This document shows, piece after piece, positions 1 through 8,949 of a stretch of 38,912 bases of DNA. The notes below the pieces were generated by a model. The model saw only the letters and a list, made by a program, of their open reading frames with translations, did not search any database and was not told the DNA's origin. The position numbers and the translations under genes were made by a program. Each line of letters opens with the position of its first letter. Positions within the stretch are counted from its first letter, which is position 1. The stretch comes from Mycobacterium sp. (GTDB lineage Bacteria > Actinomycetota > Actinomycetes > Mycobacteriales > Mycobacteriaceae). Location of the stretch: positions 1 through 38,912 of the forward strand of contig JAOPVX010000437.1 of assembly GCA_025965975.1 (NCBI GenBank), written 5' to 3'.

Positions 1-4
1 ATGC

Positions 5-847
5 GTGAGCAACAGTTCAGTCTATGGTAATGACATGACTATCGATCCCTCGCAGATACTTCTGACCGGCCGGGTGGCGGTGGTAACGGGGGGCGGTGCC
101 GGCATCGGTCGCGGAATCGCAGCGGGCCTGAACGCGTTCGGGGCGTCCGTGGCGATCTGGGAGCGCAACCCGGAAACGTGTGCGACCGCCGCGGACCAGA
201 TCGGCGCGCTCGGAATCCCGACCGACGTCCGCGATGCCGGCCAGGTCGACGCCGCACTCGCCAAGACCGTCGCCGACCTGGGGCCGGTGACCATCCTGGT
301 GAACAACGCCGGAGGGGTGTTTCACTCGGGAATCCTCGACACGAGCGAGAACGGATGGGATGCGCTGTATAGGGCCAACCTGCGCCACGTCTACCTGTGC
401 ACCCAGCGCGTCGCTCGTGGGATGGTCGAGCAGAAACTACCAGGGAGCATCATCAGCGTCACGTCGATCGAAGGTGTCAGGGCAGCCCCCGGATACGCGA
501 CCTATGCGGCCGCGAAAGCCGGGGTGATCAACTACACAAAGACCGCTGCGCTCGAGCTTGCACCGCACGGCATCCGGGTCAACGCTCTGGCGCCGGACAT
601 CACGCTCACCGAGGGGATGACGCAAGTCGCGCCGCCGGGCTCGGAGAAGCGGTTCGGTTTCACGGTACCCATGGGGCGCGCGGGTCATGTCGACGAGATG
701 GCCGGTGCCGCAGTGTTCCTCGCCTCGGATTTGTCGAGCTACGTCACCGGACAGACAATTCACGTCGACGGCGGGACCCAAGCCTCGTCTGGTTGGTATC
801 ACCACCCGGAGACCGGTGATTACGCCCTCGGGCCGACGAGCGCCTGA
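5..847 (+). CDS. SDR family NAD(P)-dependent oxidoreductase
   Basis: Classical short-chain dehydrogenase/reductase of 280 residues. The cofactor-binding glycine motif TGGGAGIG lies near residue 28, NNAG near residue 100, the catalytic serine in the SVTSIEG stretch, and the YAAAK (YxxxK) pair near residue 168. The C-terminal ASDLSSYVTGQTIHVDGG block is typical of the family. It should oxidise or reduce a hydroxyl or keto group of a small lipid or ring substrate; the substrate cannot be read. The start is uncertain: GTG at 5 is the first possible one, ATG at 35 gives a more usual SDR N-terminus, and the gene may begin before the window. It is convergent with the next SDR, 11 nt away. Confidence 0.9.
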   Translation: MSNSSVYGNDMTIDPSQILLTGRVAVVTGGGAGIGRGIAAGLNAFGASVAIWERNPETCATAADQIGALGIPTDVRDAGQVDAALAKTVADLGPVTILVNNAGGVFHSGILDTSENGWDALYRANLRHVYLCTQRVARGMVEQKLPGSIISVTSIEGVRAAPGYATYAAAKAGVINYTKTAALELAPHGIRVNALAPDITLTEGMTQVAPPGSEKRFGFTVPMGRAGHVDEMAGAAVFLASDLSSYVTGQTIHVDGGTQASSGWYHHPETGDYALGPTSA

Positions 848-858
848 TCCGGTGACGC

Positions 859-1662
859 TCACATGAAGTCGCTGCCGCCGTCGACGTTGACGGTGGCACC
901 GGTGATGTAGCCATTGCGCCGCGATGCCAGATACGTTGTGATCGAGGCGATCTCCTCCGGTAATCCTGCCCGGCCGAGATCGCAGGGTTGATGGAAGTTG
1001 TTGTCGATCCACGTCATGACGTCGACGGGATCGGTGGCGTCCAGTCCGTCGGCTGCGAGGATGTCGCGTAGTTGCTCGGTAAAGCTTGCGGTGACGATCG
1101 TGCCGGGGCACACACAGTTCACCAGAATGCCGTCCTTGGCAAGGCTTTTCGACAGGTTCTTGGTCACGCTGCTCAACGCCGCCTTGGACGCGGTGTAGGC
1201 GACGATACGAGGGTTCTGACGCTGGATGGAATGAGCTGACAACGTCACGATGCGCGCCCACTCAGCGGATCTCAGCGTCGGTAGGGCTGCGCGGATCGAC
1301 CGTACCCCTGACATGGTGCCCAGAGTGAAAGCGGCATCCCACTCAACGTCGGTCATCTGCTCGAAGTAACCGTCGCCTGGACCGATCGTATGGACGAGGC
1401 TGTTGAGTTCACCCCAGCGTTCGGCCACTGTGGCAAATCCGGTGGCAATCGAGTCGGCGTCGGTCATATCCACGCTGATGCCTACCGCGTCGGGCGCTCC
1501 TAAGCGCCGTAATGACTCGATTGCATCGTCGAGCGGCGCACGACGTCGGGCCATCACCGCGACACGGGCGCCCTCGGCGGCCAGGGTTTGCGCAATAGCC
1601 AGACCCATTCCTTTGCTGCCGCCGGTAACCACGGCAGCCGATCCGGCCAAACCCAGATCCAC
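859..1662 (-). CDS. SDR family oxidoreductase, last gene of the DUF1214 operon
   Basis: Short-chain dehydrogenase/reductase of about 267 residues. TGGSKGMG near the N-terminus binds the cofactor, and YTASKAALSSVTKNLSKSLA carries the catalytic YxxxK. The C-terminus YITGATVNVDGGSDFM is typical of the family. I chose GTG at 1662 (VDLGLAG) because GAGAGGA sits 6 nt upstream and homologues commonly start this way; a TTG at 1695 would add 11 residues. It is the fourth and last gene of a minus-strand operon (DUF1214, sulfotransferase, TetR, SDR) and lies 49 nt after the TetR stop. It has SHTIGPGDG where most SDRs have NNAG, a recognised variant in this group. Confidence 0.88.
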   Translation of the reverse strand: MDLGLAGSAAVVTGGSKGMGLAIAQTLAAEGARVAVMARRRAPLDDAIESLRRLGAPDAVGISVDMTDADSIATGFATVAERWGELNSLVHTIGPGDGYFEQMTDVEWDAAFTLGTMSGVRSIRAALPTLRSAEWARIVTLSAHSIQRQNPRIVAYTASKAALSSVTKNLSKSLAKDGILVNCVCPGTIVTASFTEQLRDILAADGLDATDPVDVMTWIDNNFHQPCDLGRAGLPEEIASITTYLASRRNGYITGATVNVDGGSDFM

Positions 1663-1711
1663 GATGTTCCTCTCTCGGTGCGAGATTGCGTTCAAACAGA
1701 TTCGTCGTGCA

Positions 1712-2374
1712 TCAACGTGTTTGGGATCGGCGTAACTGACCGGCGGAGACGACCTCGTCGATGAGGTCGGCGGCCACGCCCAGCCCGCGCAGGCAGAAGC
1801 GTTGCACCCGTTGCCGGATATCGCTCAAGTCGGAGATCCCCGTCGACCATTGCCGTTCGACACTCGCCCATACGACGCCGTGGATCGACAGCGCCTCCGC
1901 CGCGGGATCGACATCGACGAAGAGTCCCAGACGCGCCCCGCGCTCCACCTCGTCTGCCAACGGGCCCAATATCTCGGCGTAGGCGGGCGCGACCAGTTCC
2001 GGCGCCGCGAACATCTGCGACTGCGCCTCAAGCGACATCCGCCGTAAGTCGGACTGGATCTGAGCGTCGAACGCAAGGTCAAGACGTCCGTCTATCCAGG
2101 CCGCTACTGCGCGAACGGGATCGGTGCCGGCCATCTTCTCTTTAAGCCGCTCCATCTCGGAGCGCGCGATCTCCAGAAACATCGCTGCGATCAACTGGTC
2201 CTTGGAGTCGAAATGCCGGTAGAACGCGCGTGTGCCGAGTTGCGCACGGGCAAGGACCTGGGCGATCGCCAACGCACGGACACCGTCGTCGCGCACAATC
2301 GCCAGTGCGGCGGCCAGAATAGCCGCGCGCACCTCTGGATCCGGATCCACCTTCGGGCGCCCGCTGCTAGTCAT
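1712..2374 (-). CDS. TetR/AcrR family transcriptional regulator
   Basis: A 220-residue TetR-type repressor. The N-terminal helix-turn-helix domain spans about residues 15-60 (AILAAALAIVRDDGVRALAI followed by the recognition region GTRAFYRHFDSKDQLIAAMF). A longer ligand-binding helical domain follows. It sits inside the operon it probably controls, 30 nt downstream of the sulfotransferase stop and upstream of the SDR. The likely control point is the divergent promoter region at 4807-4914, which holds an inverted repeat (4829-4845). The ligand is unknown; the neighbours suggest a lipid or CoA-type effector, which is inference. Confidence 0.9.
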   Translation of the reverse strand: MTSSGRPKVDPDPEVRAAILAAALAIVRDDGVRALAIAQVLARAQLGTRAFYRHFDSKDQLIAAMFLEIARSEMERLKEKMAGTDPVRAVAAWIDGRLDLAFDAQIQSDLRRMSLEAQSQMFAAPELVAPAYAEILGPLADEVERGARLGLFVDVDPAAEALSIHGVVWASVERQWSTGISDLSDIRQRVQRFCLRGLGVAADLIDEVVSAGQLRRSQTR

Positions 2375-2404
2375 ATGCGTTTTCGTACCAGCAGTGATGC
2401 CGCA

Positions 2405-3550
2405 TCAGGCGGACGCTTCGTAATTGGACAGGTAATCGCTGAACGCGTCGCGAACCTGTTCGGGTGTCAGTCCGTAGTCGGCGAGGTGGTAGGCGTGTGT
2501 GCCGCGGTGGCCGGGCCTGTGCTTGTCGGCCCACTGCTTCACGCTGGCCCGGGTCTCACTGCTGAACGTGAGACCTAACTGCTCGTAGCAGTTGGCGACG
2601 GTAGTCACTGGGTCGGTCTGCAGGTCGGAGAACGAAACATCGACGAAGCGGTCGTCACCGAATTTCCTACGGAAGTCGATGGCACGTCCGATGCCCTCGA
2701 CCCACCAGGCCAGTTGCTCGGCGCCGAGTTCCTCCGGATCCTTGTGGTCACTGCCCCAGCTGCGAATATAGGCGATGAGGCTGCAAACCGAGCCCAGTAC
2801 CTCCGCCGGATCACGGTGACTCCACACGAATTTGGCGTTCGGATATACCTTCACGAACGCGTCGAGTGCGAACATGTGCACTGGTGTGCGGAGGTGCCAG
2901 AGATTGGGCTTGCAACGCCACTGCAATAGCTTGAGTACGTCTCGGTGGAATTCGTACGTCTCCCGCATATCGCAATGCATCAGCCACTCCACGTATCCCG
3001 GGACTCGCACCACACCGTCGAAGTGGAACGTGCGAAAGCTCATGCCCATCAGATCCTGGCACTCGGTCGCGGCTTCTGGCTCGGCGTTGGTGGTCGCACG
3101 GAAGTCGGGAAACATCTGCTCGATCATCGCGATGCCCTCAGCGGCCTGGTCGATGCGCGGATCGTTGTGCTGCGTGGTGGTCTCGGGCGGCGGAGTGGGC
3201 GCTTGGGACTCCCAGGTCCGCAGGCATCTGAATTGTGAATCGGCTGAAATCAGTTGGCCGAGTGCCGTGGTTCCGGTCCGGGGGAGTCCAAGCACGACGA
3301 TCGGGCCGTCGATTACTTCGTCGGCGATCTCGGGGTGCGCTTTGTAAGTGTCGATGATCTTGAGCCGTTGGATGAGCGCGTTGCTGATCGTCGCGTGCTG
3401 CATGACGCGGCCGAGGTCGTTGAGGTCGGCTTCGGTGTTCAGCGCGTGGACGGTCTGGTCGAGACCCTCGCGGTAGTACGACGATCCGAAATCGCTCAGG
3501 CCGGTCGCGGCACACGCGCCGTCTTCGAGTTCGTCGGCGGAGAAGCTCAT
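2405..3550 (-). CDS. sulfotransferase family protein
   Basis: A 381-residue protein of the large mycobacterial sulfotransferase family, which transfers sulfate from PAPS to alcohols or lipids. The 5'-phosphosulfate loop is LGLPRTGTTAL around residues 86-97. A 3'-phosphate-binding region is suggested by WSHRDPAEVLGSVCSLI, and the C-terminal HRPGHRGTHAYHLADYGLT block is characteristic of this subfamily. Its ATG overlaps the stop of the DUF1214 gene by 4 nt (ATGA), so the two are translationally coupled. Sulfotransferase plus DUF1214 pairs recur in mycobacterial lipid/steroid gene clusters. The acceptor substrate is not evident. Confidence 0.88.
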   Translation of the reverse strand: MSFSADELEDGACAATGLSDFGSSYYREGLDQTVHALNTEADLNDLGRVMQHATISNALIQRLKIIDTYKAHPEIADEVIDGPIVVLGLPRTGTTALGQLISADSQFRCLRTWESQAPTPPPETTTQHNDPRIDQAAEGIAMIEQMFPDFRATTNAEPEAATECQDLMGMSFRTFHFDGVVRVPGYVEWLMHCDMRETYEFHRDVLKLLQWRCKPNLWHLRTPVHMFALDAFVKVYPNAKFVWSHRDPAEVLGSVCSLIAYIRSWGSDHKDPEELGAEQLAWWVEGIGRAIDFRRKFGDDRFVDVSFSDLQTDPVTTVANCYEQLGLTFSSETRASVKQWADKHRPGHRGTHAYHLADYGLTPEQVRDAFSDYLSNYEASA

Positions 3551-4806
3551 TGGTGAAACCTTTCGTATACGGCGCGGCGCCGTGCCGAGATCACCTCGGC
3601 TCGAGCGTCCGGAGTGGCCATGACGGTGTCGGCGGGCAACACCGACCCGATTTCATCGAACTTCACAACGCGAGAAGTCGGCACCGGCGCGGACTCGGTT
3701 CGCACGCACCGCAACAGCATCGCGCCGTTGCTATGCCCCGCACTGTCGAGCCAGTTTGCGACTCCTGGATCACGGGGAGCGACGACAAACCGCGCCATGC
3801 CATCTGAGTCGATCACTGCTTGGTGACCGTTCAAGCTGGACTGGTGGCACCCGTAGTTGATGGTCTCCAACCATGGATTGCCCAGTGAGATGCTCCAATA
3901 GACCCCTGTTGGTGGCGGTAGTTCGAGTATCAACGCCTCATCGGGTTCGAGTTCGAATCGACCTATGACAGGCCGGTTTTCGGCTGCAGCGCCCATTTCG
4001 GTCATGTCCATTGGAGGCATGAAACCGTTGGCTTGCGGCATGGCGCCGAAGTCGAGAAAGAACTTCAGGTTGTCGTACACGAACTCGCCCAACGCATGCA
4101 GCTGACGCGCGACCAAGACCTCCGCCTCGAGGCGGTGACCAATGGGATCGATCGGGGTGCCGACCCGTTCAATCCTCAGCGATGCCGGCGACTCAGTGTC
4201 CCAGTCGTAGAAGAAGTTTCGTACCGTCAAGGTTGGACGATCGCCTGCAAGTCGCAGCCAGTTGCCCTTGTGCTCGTCGGCCGACAGAATCGCGTCGAAG
4301 TTTCCGTCCGAGTCCACGGCGAGATCGTCGACCAAGCAGTTTGCGGTTGCCGCGATCCCGTCCATGGTCTGTAGTCCCACGTATCTGGCGGTACCCCGAG
4401 TGCCGAACAATCGATATGTCTCACCCCCGCGCAGGCTGGCATTCATGTACAGACAATCCGGACATTCCAGACCCCACGTCACGACGTCATCCATGCTGGC
4501 GCGCTTGACCGCGAGGACGGGATCCGGGTCTGCCCGCAGTGCGACATCGATACCGACCGCCAGCAACACCATCAGATGCCGCATCCCCGATGCGTAGTCG
4601 ATCCGGTTCTTGTTCACCGGCGTCCACACCACAAGGCGTTCAGCCTGCGTCAGACGATCCTGCAGATGTGCCCATGCGTCGGTTAGTTCGACGTCGTTCC
4701 CCCGTCCCGCTAGCGCAACCTCCTCGATCGAGTGCGGCAACCACGCCAATGGGTTCTTCCACGCCCGCGGGGCCGGCTCATCAGTCACTGGCTCCTCCAT
4801 CTCCAC
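3547..4806 (-). CDS. DUF1214 domain-containing protein
   Basis: A 419-residue protein whose C-terminal third matches the DUF1214 pattern: the YWSISLGNPWLETINYG stretch, then SSLNGHQAVIDSDG, then VAPRDPGVANWLDSAGHSNG with LLRCVRTE. The N-terminal part is DUF1254-like but less conserved. No signal peptide is visible, so it is probably cytosolic. It is the first gene of the minus-strand operon and overlaps the sulfotransferase start by 4 nt. The biochemical role of the family is not established; in mycobacteria it often accompanies sulfotransferases, SDRs and TetR regulators, which suggests a part in lipid modification or breakdown. Confidence 0.85.
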   Translation of the reverse strand: MEMEEPVTDEPAPRAWKNPLAWLPHSIEEVALAGRGNDVELTDAWAHLQDRLTQAERLVVWTPVNKNRIDYASGMRHLMVLLAVGIDVALRADPDPVLAVKRASMDDVVTWGLECPDCLYMNASLRGGETYRLFGTRGTARYVGLQTMDGIAATANCLVDDLAVDSDGNFDAILSADEHKGNWLRLAGDRPTLTVRNFFYDWDTESPASLRIERVGTPIDPIGHRLEAEVLVARQLHALGEFVYDNLKFFLDFGAMPQANGFMPPMDMTEMGAAAENRPVIGRFELEPDEALILELPPPTGVYWSISLGNPWLETINYGCHQSSLNGHQAVIDSDGMARFVVAPRDPGVANWLDSAGHSNGAMLLRCVRTESAPVPTSRVVKFDEIGSVLPADTVMATPDARAEVISARRRAVYERFHQ

Positions 4807-4828
4807 GTAAGGACGAGTAGAGCAATTG

Positions 4829-4845
4829 TGAAAATACGGTTTTCA
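4829..4845. promoter_or_regulatory. inverted repeat in divergent promoter region, candidate TetR operator
   Basis: TGAAAA-TACGG-TTTTCA forms a 6-bp-arm inverted repeat with a 5-nt centre, in the 108-nt gap between the divergent DUF1214 (minus) and CMD-like (plus) genes. Size and place fit a dimeric repressor site, and the only regulator nearby is the operon's own TetR. No footprint can be inferred, so this is a candidate. Confidence 0.4.
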
Positions 4846-4914
4846 AAAGTCCTGCAAACCATTACACTCAAGTGCGTAGATGTCAACAAGTACCGCGTCG
4901 AAGAGGGTCTGAAC

Positions 4915-5481
4915 ATGCCACGCATCGCACCGATACCTATGGAAGAGTTGAGTTTCCAGTCGCGCGCAATTGTTGAGGCGGGCGTTGCGGAAGGGCTCTA
5001 TGCCACAGCGGTGCCCCTGCAGATCTTCGCCTACCGCAGTGCTCAGCTTGCGCAAGTGAGCATCGCTCGAACCCACATGGGTGCCGACACACTTCTCGGC
5101 GGCCGAATACTGGAATTGATACGGATCCGCAGTGCACAGCTTGGCGAGTGCGAGCCGTGCAGTCGATCGCGCAAGCATGACTCCATCACCGATAACGACG
5201 TAGCCTGCCTACTCGACGCGGGCTACGGCAATCTCTCACCTCAAGAGAAGATGGCCGTCGAGTTCATTGACCTTCTTTCGGCAGACCACCACGCGATCGA
5301 TGACGAGGTCTACCGGCGTCTGTCGGAACACTTCACCGCCGCACAGATCATCGAGCTCGGATTCACCAGCGCCGCGGCGATGGGTATGCACCGCTTCATC
5401 CACACCCTCGATATCTATGGAGAATCTGACTCAGTGATCGATTACTCGCCCGATCAGGTCGACTCGGCGAAGGCCACCTGA
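4915..5481 (+). CDS. carboxymuconolactone decarboxylase family protein (AhpD-like)
   Basis: A 188-residue protein of the CMD/AhpD fold. The redox-type CEPC motif (CxxC) lies in a helix after the RIRSAQLGE stretch, the usual place in AhpD-like proteins. A second conserved helix around EKMAVEFIDLL and the C-terminal MGMHRFIHTLDIYG block also match. I chose ATG at 4915 because GAAGAGGG lies about 7 nt upstream; longer in-frame starts back to 4732 would run into the divergent gene. Family members act as peroxidase/alkylhydroperoxidase partners or decarboxylases; which applies cannot be told. It is divergent from the DUF1214 operon and probably co-regulated. Confidence 0.87.
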   Translation: MPRIAPIPMEELSFQSRAIVEAGVAEGLYATAVPLQIFAYRSAQLAQVSIARTHMGADTLLGGRILELIRIRSAQLGECEPCSRSRKHDSITDNDVACLLDAGYGNLSPQEKMAVEFIDLLSADHHAIDDEVYRRLSEHFTAAQIIELGFTSAAAMGMHRFIHTLDIYGESDSVIDYSPDQVDSAKAT

Positions 5482-5559
5482 GGTCCGTAGACCGTCTCGC
5501 CACATGGCTACGGAGCGGATGCCGCGGTGCAAGGCACCGTCGATCTGATGGCGAGAGTC

Positions 5560-6935
5560 GTTACCATGACATCTTTTTCGGCGAGGTGCGCAATCCGCCG
5601 ACGAGCCGCGACAGCGCCACGCCCGCGTCCCGCCGGGCCGAGGCCCACCGGTTGGCGCGCTGGTTCGGGAGGGTACGCCCATGCTCAAGGTAGTCCACGA
5701 CGCGGTTGCGTCCAACGAGAACGGCACCGCGGGCGGGTCGTTGCTCGACGAGATCGTGCGTGATGGTGCACGGGCGATGCTCGCGGCTGCGTTGCAGGCC
5801 GAGGTCGCCGCCTACATCGACGCCCACGTGGGTGAGGTCGACGAAACGGGTCACCGGCTGGTGCTCCGCAACGGCTACCACGTCCAGCGGGATGTGCTAA
5901 CGGCCGCGGGTGCGGTGTCGGTGCGGGCACCGCGGGTCAACGACAAGCGCATCGACGCTGAGACCGGGGAACGTCGCCGGTTCTCCTCGGCGATTTTGCG
6001 TGGGCGCGCAAGTCTCCGCAGGTGGCCGAGGTGCTGCCACTGTTGTACCTGCATGGCCTGTCCAGCAGCGACTTCGGCCCGGCGTTGGAGCAGTTCCTCG
6101 GGTCGGCCGCGGGTCTGTCGACGGCCACGATCACACGGCTGACCGCGCAGTGGCAGGACGACGCCGAGGCGCTCACCAAGCACTCGCTGGCCGACACCGA
6201 CTACGTGTACGTGTGGGTCGACGGGATCGACGGCCGCAAGGAACTGGTCGCGCTCGCCGACGGGTTCCGCGAGTCGTCGCAGTCGTGGGCTGATCTGCTG
6301 CGGTCGTGCCGCCGCCGCGGGATGACCGCTCCGGTGTTGGTGGTCGGTGACGGGGCACTGGGGTTCTGGAAGGCCTTGCGGGAGGTGTTCCCCGACACCC
6401 GAGAGCAGCGGTGCTGGTTTCACGTCAGCTCGAATGTTATTGCCGCCCTGCCGAAGTCGGCGCACCCAGGTGTGAAAGGCGCGCTAGCGGAGATCTACAA
6501 CGCCGAGGACCGCGACCACGCCCTGGAGGCGGTCAAAGCGTTCGAGGCCGACTATGGCGCCAAGTGGCGCAAGGCGGTCGCGAAGATCAACGAGCACGTG
6601 GACGTGCTGCTGGCGTTTTACGACTACCCGGTCGAGCACTGGATCCACCTGAGAACTACTAACCCGATCGAGTCGACGTTCGCCACCGTCCGGCTGCGGC
6701 AGCGGGTCACCAAGGGACCCGGCTCGCGGGCCGCGGGAGTCGCGATGGCGTTCAAGCTCATGGAGTCCGCACAAGCCCGCTGGCGCGCCGTCAACGCCCC
6801 CCATCTCGTCGCTCTGGTCCGCGCGCCGGCGCCAGATTCAAGAAGGGGAAACTCGTCGAACGACCCGACGAATCAGAAGGTGATCAGCAAGTCGCGTGAC
6901 ACGCCGATCGGCTGGTCTTGACCATTCCTCCCGCG
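5560..6935 (+). mobile_element. degenerate IS256-family element, copy 1
   Basis: An insertion sequence of about 1.37 kb around the broken transposase. Its right end is estimated from GGTCTTGACCATTCCTCC (6917-6934), which resembles GGCCTCGACAATATCTCTCC downstream of the second copy's transposase. The left end is less clear and lies somewhere between 5482 and 5600. The region just before the start codon (GCGCTGGTTCGGGAGGGTACGCCC) is nearly identical in the two copies. No target-site duplication could be recognised. Confidence 0.6.
5681..6921 (+). pseudogene. IS256-family (Mutator-type) transposase, frameshifted
   Basis: A DDE transposase of the IS256/MULE group in two reading frames. The first part (5681 to about 6000) has the N-terminus VVHDAVASNENGTAGGSLLDEI; the second resumes at about 6003 with WARKSPQVAEVLPLLYLHG. 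Compared with the second copy, 4 nt (CGGC) are missing at about 6001, which shifts the frame. In frame two the first catalytic Asp (VWVDG), the second (GDGALGFW) and the Glu (NPIESTFA) are present. However, about 20 residues that the second copy keeps after the first Asp (HLKVRLEQ to GVRA) are deleted in frame here. Two independent lesions make it inactive in cis. Confidence 0.85.
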
Positions 6936-7374
6936 CTCCTGTCGAGCCCCCGCATGCCACTCACATCACGCAGACCAAGAGCGATCACTTCATCGAGGAC
7001 GAGAACCCCGCTTGTGGTCCAGCAAGTCTGTTCCATGATCAGCCCGGCCAAGGGTTGTCGGGGTGGCTGAGTCGGGTGGACGTTTGGGCGGCTGCACCTG
7101 CTGAGACAGCCCGTGGCGGAGCCAGTGTTGGGGCTCGCACAGGATCGCGCTAGTTCCCAACATCGAAGTATTGGACCGTTGGTAGCAGCAGCTTCGGCAT
7201 CAACGCTGTTGAGCGACACCTGTTGTTCGCAATAGGCAGTCTTTTACTGGTAACCCTGCGTATTTGACTTCGTCGTATCCTAGCTCGTGCCGGAAGAGCA
7301 AAGGCTGGGGAAGAGGCGCGGAAGAGCAATGGTCAAGACTTGTGGATCGGAGGGTTCAGGGGGTTGAGCCGTCC
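6936..7374. other. intergenic region, no gene recognised
   Basis: About 440 nt between the right end of IS256 copy 1 and the stop of the SDR gene at 7375. Open frames on both strands have no recognisable domain and no convincing ribosome binding site. No strong terminator hairpin was seen. Confidence 0.5.
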
Positions 7375-8253
7375 TTAGTGTGTTGCATAGTGCGGCTTGA
7401 GGTTGCGGCGCAGTATTTGGTCGAGGAATCGGTCGGGGACCAGCCGGGCGAGTCGCACGATGACTGCGGCGTCGCGTCCCACGGTGTAGCGGGTGCGCGG
7501 GTTGGTCGTGGTGATTGCGTCGGCGATCACTTTGGCGGCGTGCGCCGCCGAAACGCCGTCACGGGCGAACGTACGGGCTTGGGTGGTGATGGCGTCGGTG
7601 AGGGCGTCGTAGCGCTGGTGCTGATCGGCGGTCATTGCCGCGGCGAGAGCTTCGGCGGTGGCGACACCGCGGCCCGCCATCTCGGTGGTTACCGCCCCGG
7701 GCTCGACGACGATGACCGTGACGCCGAATCCAGCGACCTCCCGCCGAAGTGCATCGCTGACGGCTTCCAACGCGAACTTCGATCCCGCGTAGGCGCCGTA
7801 GGTCGCCATCGCGACGCGACCGCCGACAGAGCTGATGTTGACGACGGTTCCGGAGTTGTCCAGCAGCGCAGGCAGTAAGGCCTGGGTCATCGCGATGTGA
7901 CCGAACAGGTTGACTTCGAACTGCCGGCGCCACTCGGTCATGGGTAGCGCCTCGACCGGCGCATTGACCGCAATCCCGGCGTTGTTGACCAACGCGCGCA
8001 GCTGGCGGTGCTCAGGATCGTCGGTGACGCGTCGCGCGATCGCGGCGACGTCGGCCTCGGTGGTGATGTCGAGGAGGTGCGGTTCGATGCGCTCGGCCCG
8101 CAGTGCGTCGGCGTCGATGTCGCGGCGTACACCCGCCAGGACGTGAAAGCCACGTTGGGCTAGTTCGCGGGCGGTGGCGGCGCCGATGCCGGTCGAGGCA
8201 CCGGTCAGCACGATCAGCTCGTTGCGGGCAGGGTGCTCATTTTCAGTAGACAT
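7375..8253 (-). CDS. SDR family oxidoreductase, divergent from its TetR
   Basis: Classical SDR of 292 residues. TGASTGIG near residue 17 binds the cofactor, NNAG is near residue 90, the serine lies in VNISSVGG, and the catalytic YAGSK lies near residue 155. The long C-terminus with a hydrophobic PDRFLDQILRRNLKPHY stretch is typical of the retinol dehydrogenase-like subgroup. I chose ATG at 8253; a TTG two codons upstream lies in frame. A minus-strand promoter is visible at TTGACA (8290-8285) and TAGTCT (8268-8263), which would place the transcript start at or near the ATG, so the mRNA may be leaderless. The divergent TetR at 8311 is the probable repressor. Confidence 0.9.
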   Translation of the reverse strand: MSTENEHPARNELIVLTGASTGIGAATARELAQRGFHVLAGVRRDIDADALRAERIEPHLLDITTEADVAAIARRVTDDPEHRQLRALVNNAGIAVNAPVEALPMTEWRRQFEVNLFGHIAMTQALLPALLDNSGTVVNISSVGGRVAMATYGAYAGSKFALEAVSDALRREVAGFGVTVIVVEPGAVTTEMAGRGVATAEALAAAMTADQHQRYDALTDAITTQARTFARDGVSAAHAAKVIADAITTTNPRTRYTVGRDAAVIVRLARLVPDRFLDQILRRNLKPHYATH

Positions 8254-8293
8254 TGTCAACTCAGACTAACGGCTTGGTTGACATTGTCAACTC
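8247..8293. promoter_or_regulatory. two operator-like repeats in the SDR/TetR divergent promoter
   Basis: GTTGACATTGTCAAC at 8277-8291 is a 15-bp palindrome broken only at its central base. A second copy, GACATTGTCAACTC (8249-8262), repeats the same sequence 31 bp away with one half degraded. The first overlaps the minus-strand -35 box (TTGACA) and the second overlaps the SDR start. This is the arrangement expected for autoregulation by the divergent TetR. Confidence 0.65.
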
Positions 8294-8310
8294 GATGGTG
8301 GATCGGATCT

Positions 8311-8898
8311 ATGCTGGGGTCGATGGCGACCCGAGCCGAGACCTCCGCGGCGACCCGCCGGGCGCTGCTGGACGCCGCAGGCGCCCTGCTTGATACCGGG
8401 GGTCCAGAGGCGGTGACTCTGCGTGAGGTCGGCGCTCGCGCGGGTGTCTCTCGGTCGGCGCCGTACCGTCACTTCGCTGACAAGGAGAGCCTGCTGACGG
8501 TGCTCGCCACCGAGGCCTGGAGCGACGTCGGCGACGCTCTCGAGCGGCTCGCCGCTCGCTCCGACGCCTCACCGGAAAAAGCGCTGCGGCAGGCTCTGCT
8601 CTCACTGGTCACCATCGGGCGCACCCGACCTCATCTCTACCCCCTCATGTTCACGACACCGGTCGGCGACCCGACGGCGGCAGTCCGAGCGGCCGCGCGC
8701 GCCCAGGACCTGTTCGTCGACATCGTGGCTGGGGTCGTGGGCCCGCACCAGGCCACGCGGTATGGAGGGCTCCTGCTGACCAGCGCCCACGGCATCGCCG
8801 GACTTGAGCTCAGCGGCCACTTGCCCTGGGACAAATGGCACTCCAGCGCTGAGGATCTCGTCGAACTCCTAATCGGCTTGCTGCCACCGGCACCATAG
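8311..8898 (+). CDS. TetR/AcrR family transcriptional regulator
   Basis: A TetR-type repressor of about 195 residues. The N-terminal DNA-binding domain (ALLDAAGALLDTGGPEAVTL, then SRSAPYRHFADKESLLTVLA) is canonical. The C-terminal domain follows the TetR_C/WHG-like pattern (GLLLTSAHGIAGLELSGHLPW). ATG at 8311 or ATG at 8323 (MATRAET) may be the start; the second has GGGG 4 nt upstream, and earlier in-frame codons would overlap the operators. It is divergent from the SDR gene, with two operator-like repeats between, so it probably represses that gene and itself. The pair lies between two IS256 remnants. Confidence 0.88.
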   Translation: MLGSMATRAETSAATRRALLDAAGALLDTGGPEAVTLREVGARAGVSRSAPYRHFADKESLLTVLATEAWSDVGDALERLAARSDASPEKALRQALLSLVTIGRTRPHLYPLMFTTPVGDPTAAVRAAARAQDLFVDIVAGVVGPHQATRYGGLLLTSAHGIAGLELSGHLPWDKWHSSAEDLVELLIGLLPPAP

Positions 8899-8949
8899 CC
8901 CGGTATTCAGAAGTCAAAGTCGAGACCCGCAAGGGCCGCAGGCAAGGCG

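Noticed and set aside
437-1261. Long minus-strand frame crossing both N-terminal SDR genes
   Set aside because: It is Arg/His-rich antisense shadow of two clear SDR genes and has no domain.
5990-6020. Programmed frameshift in IS256 copy 1
   Set aside because: The shift is explained by loss of 4 nt relative to copy 2, the family is not known to use frameshifting, and copy 1 also has an in-frame deletion.
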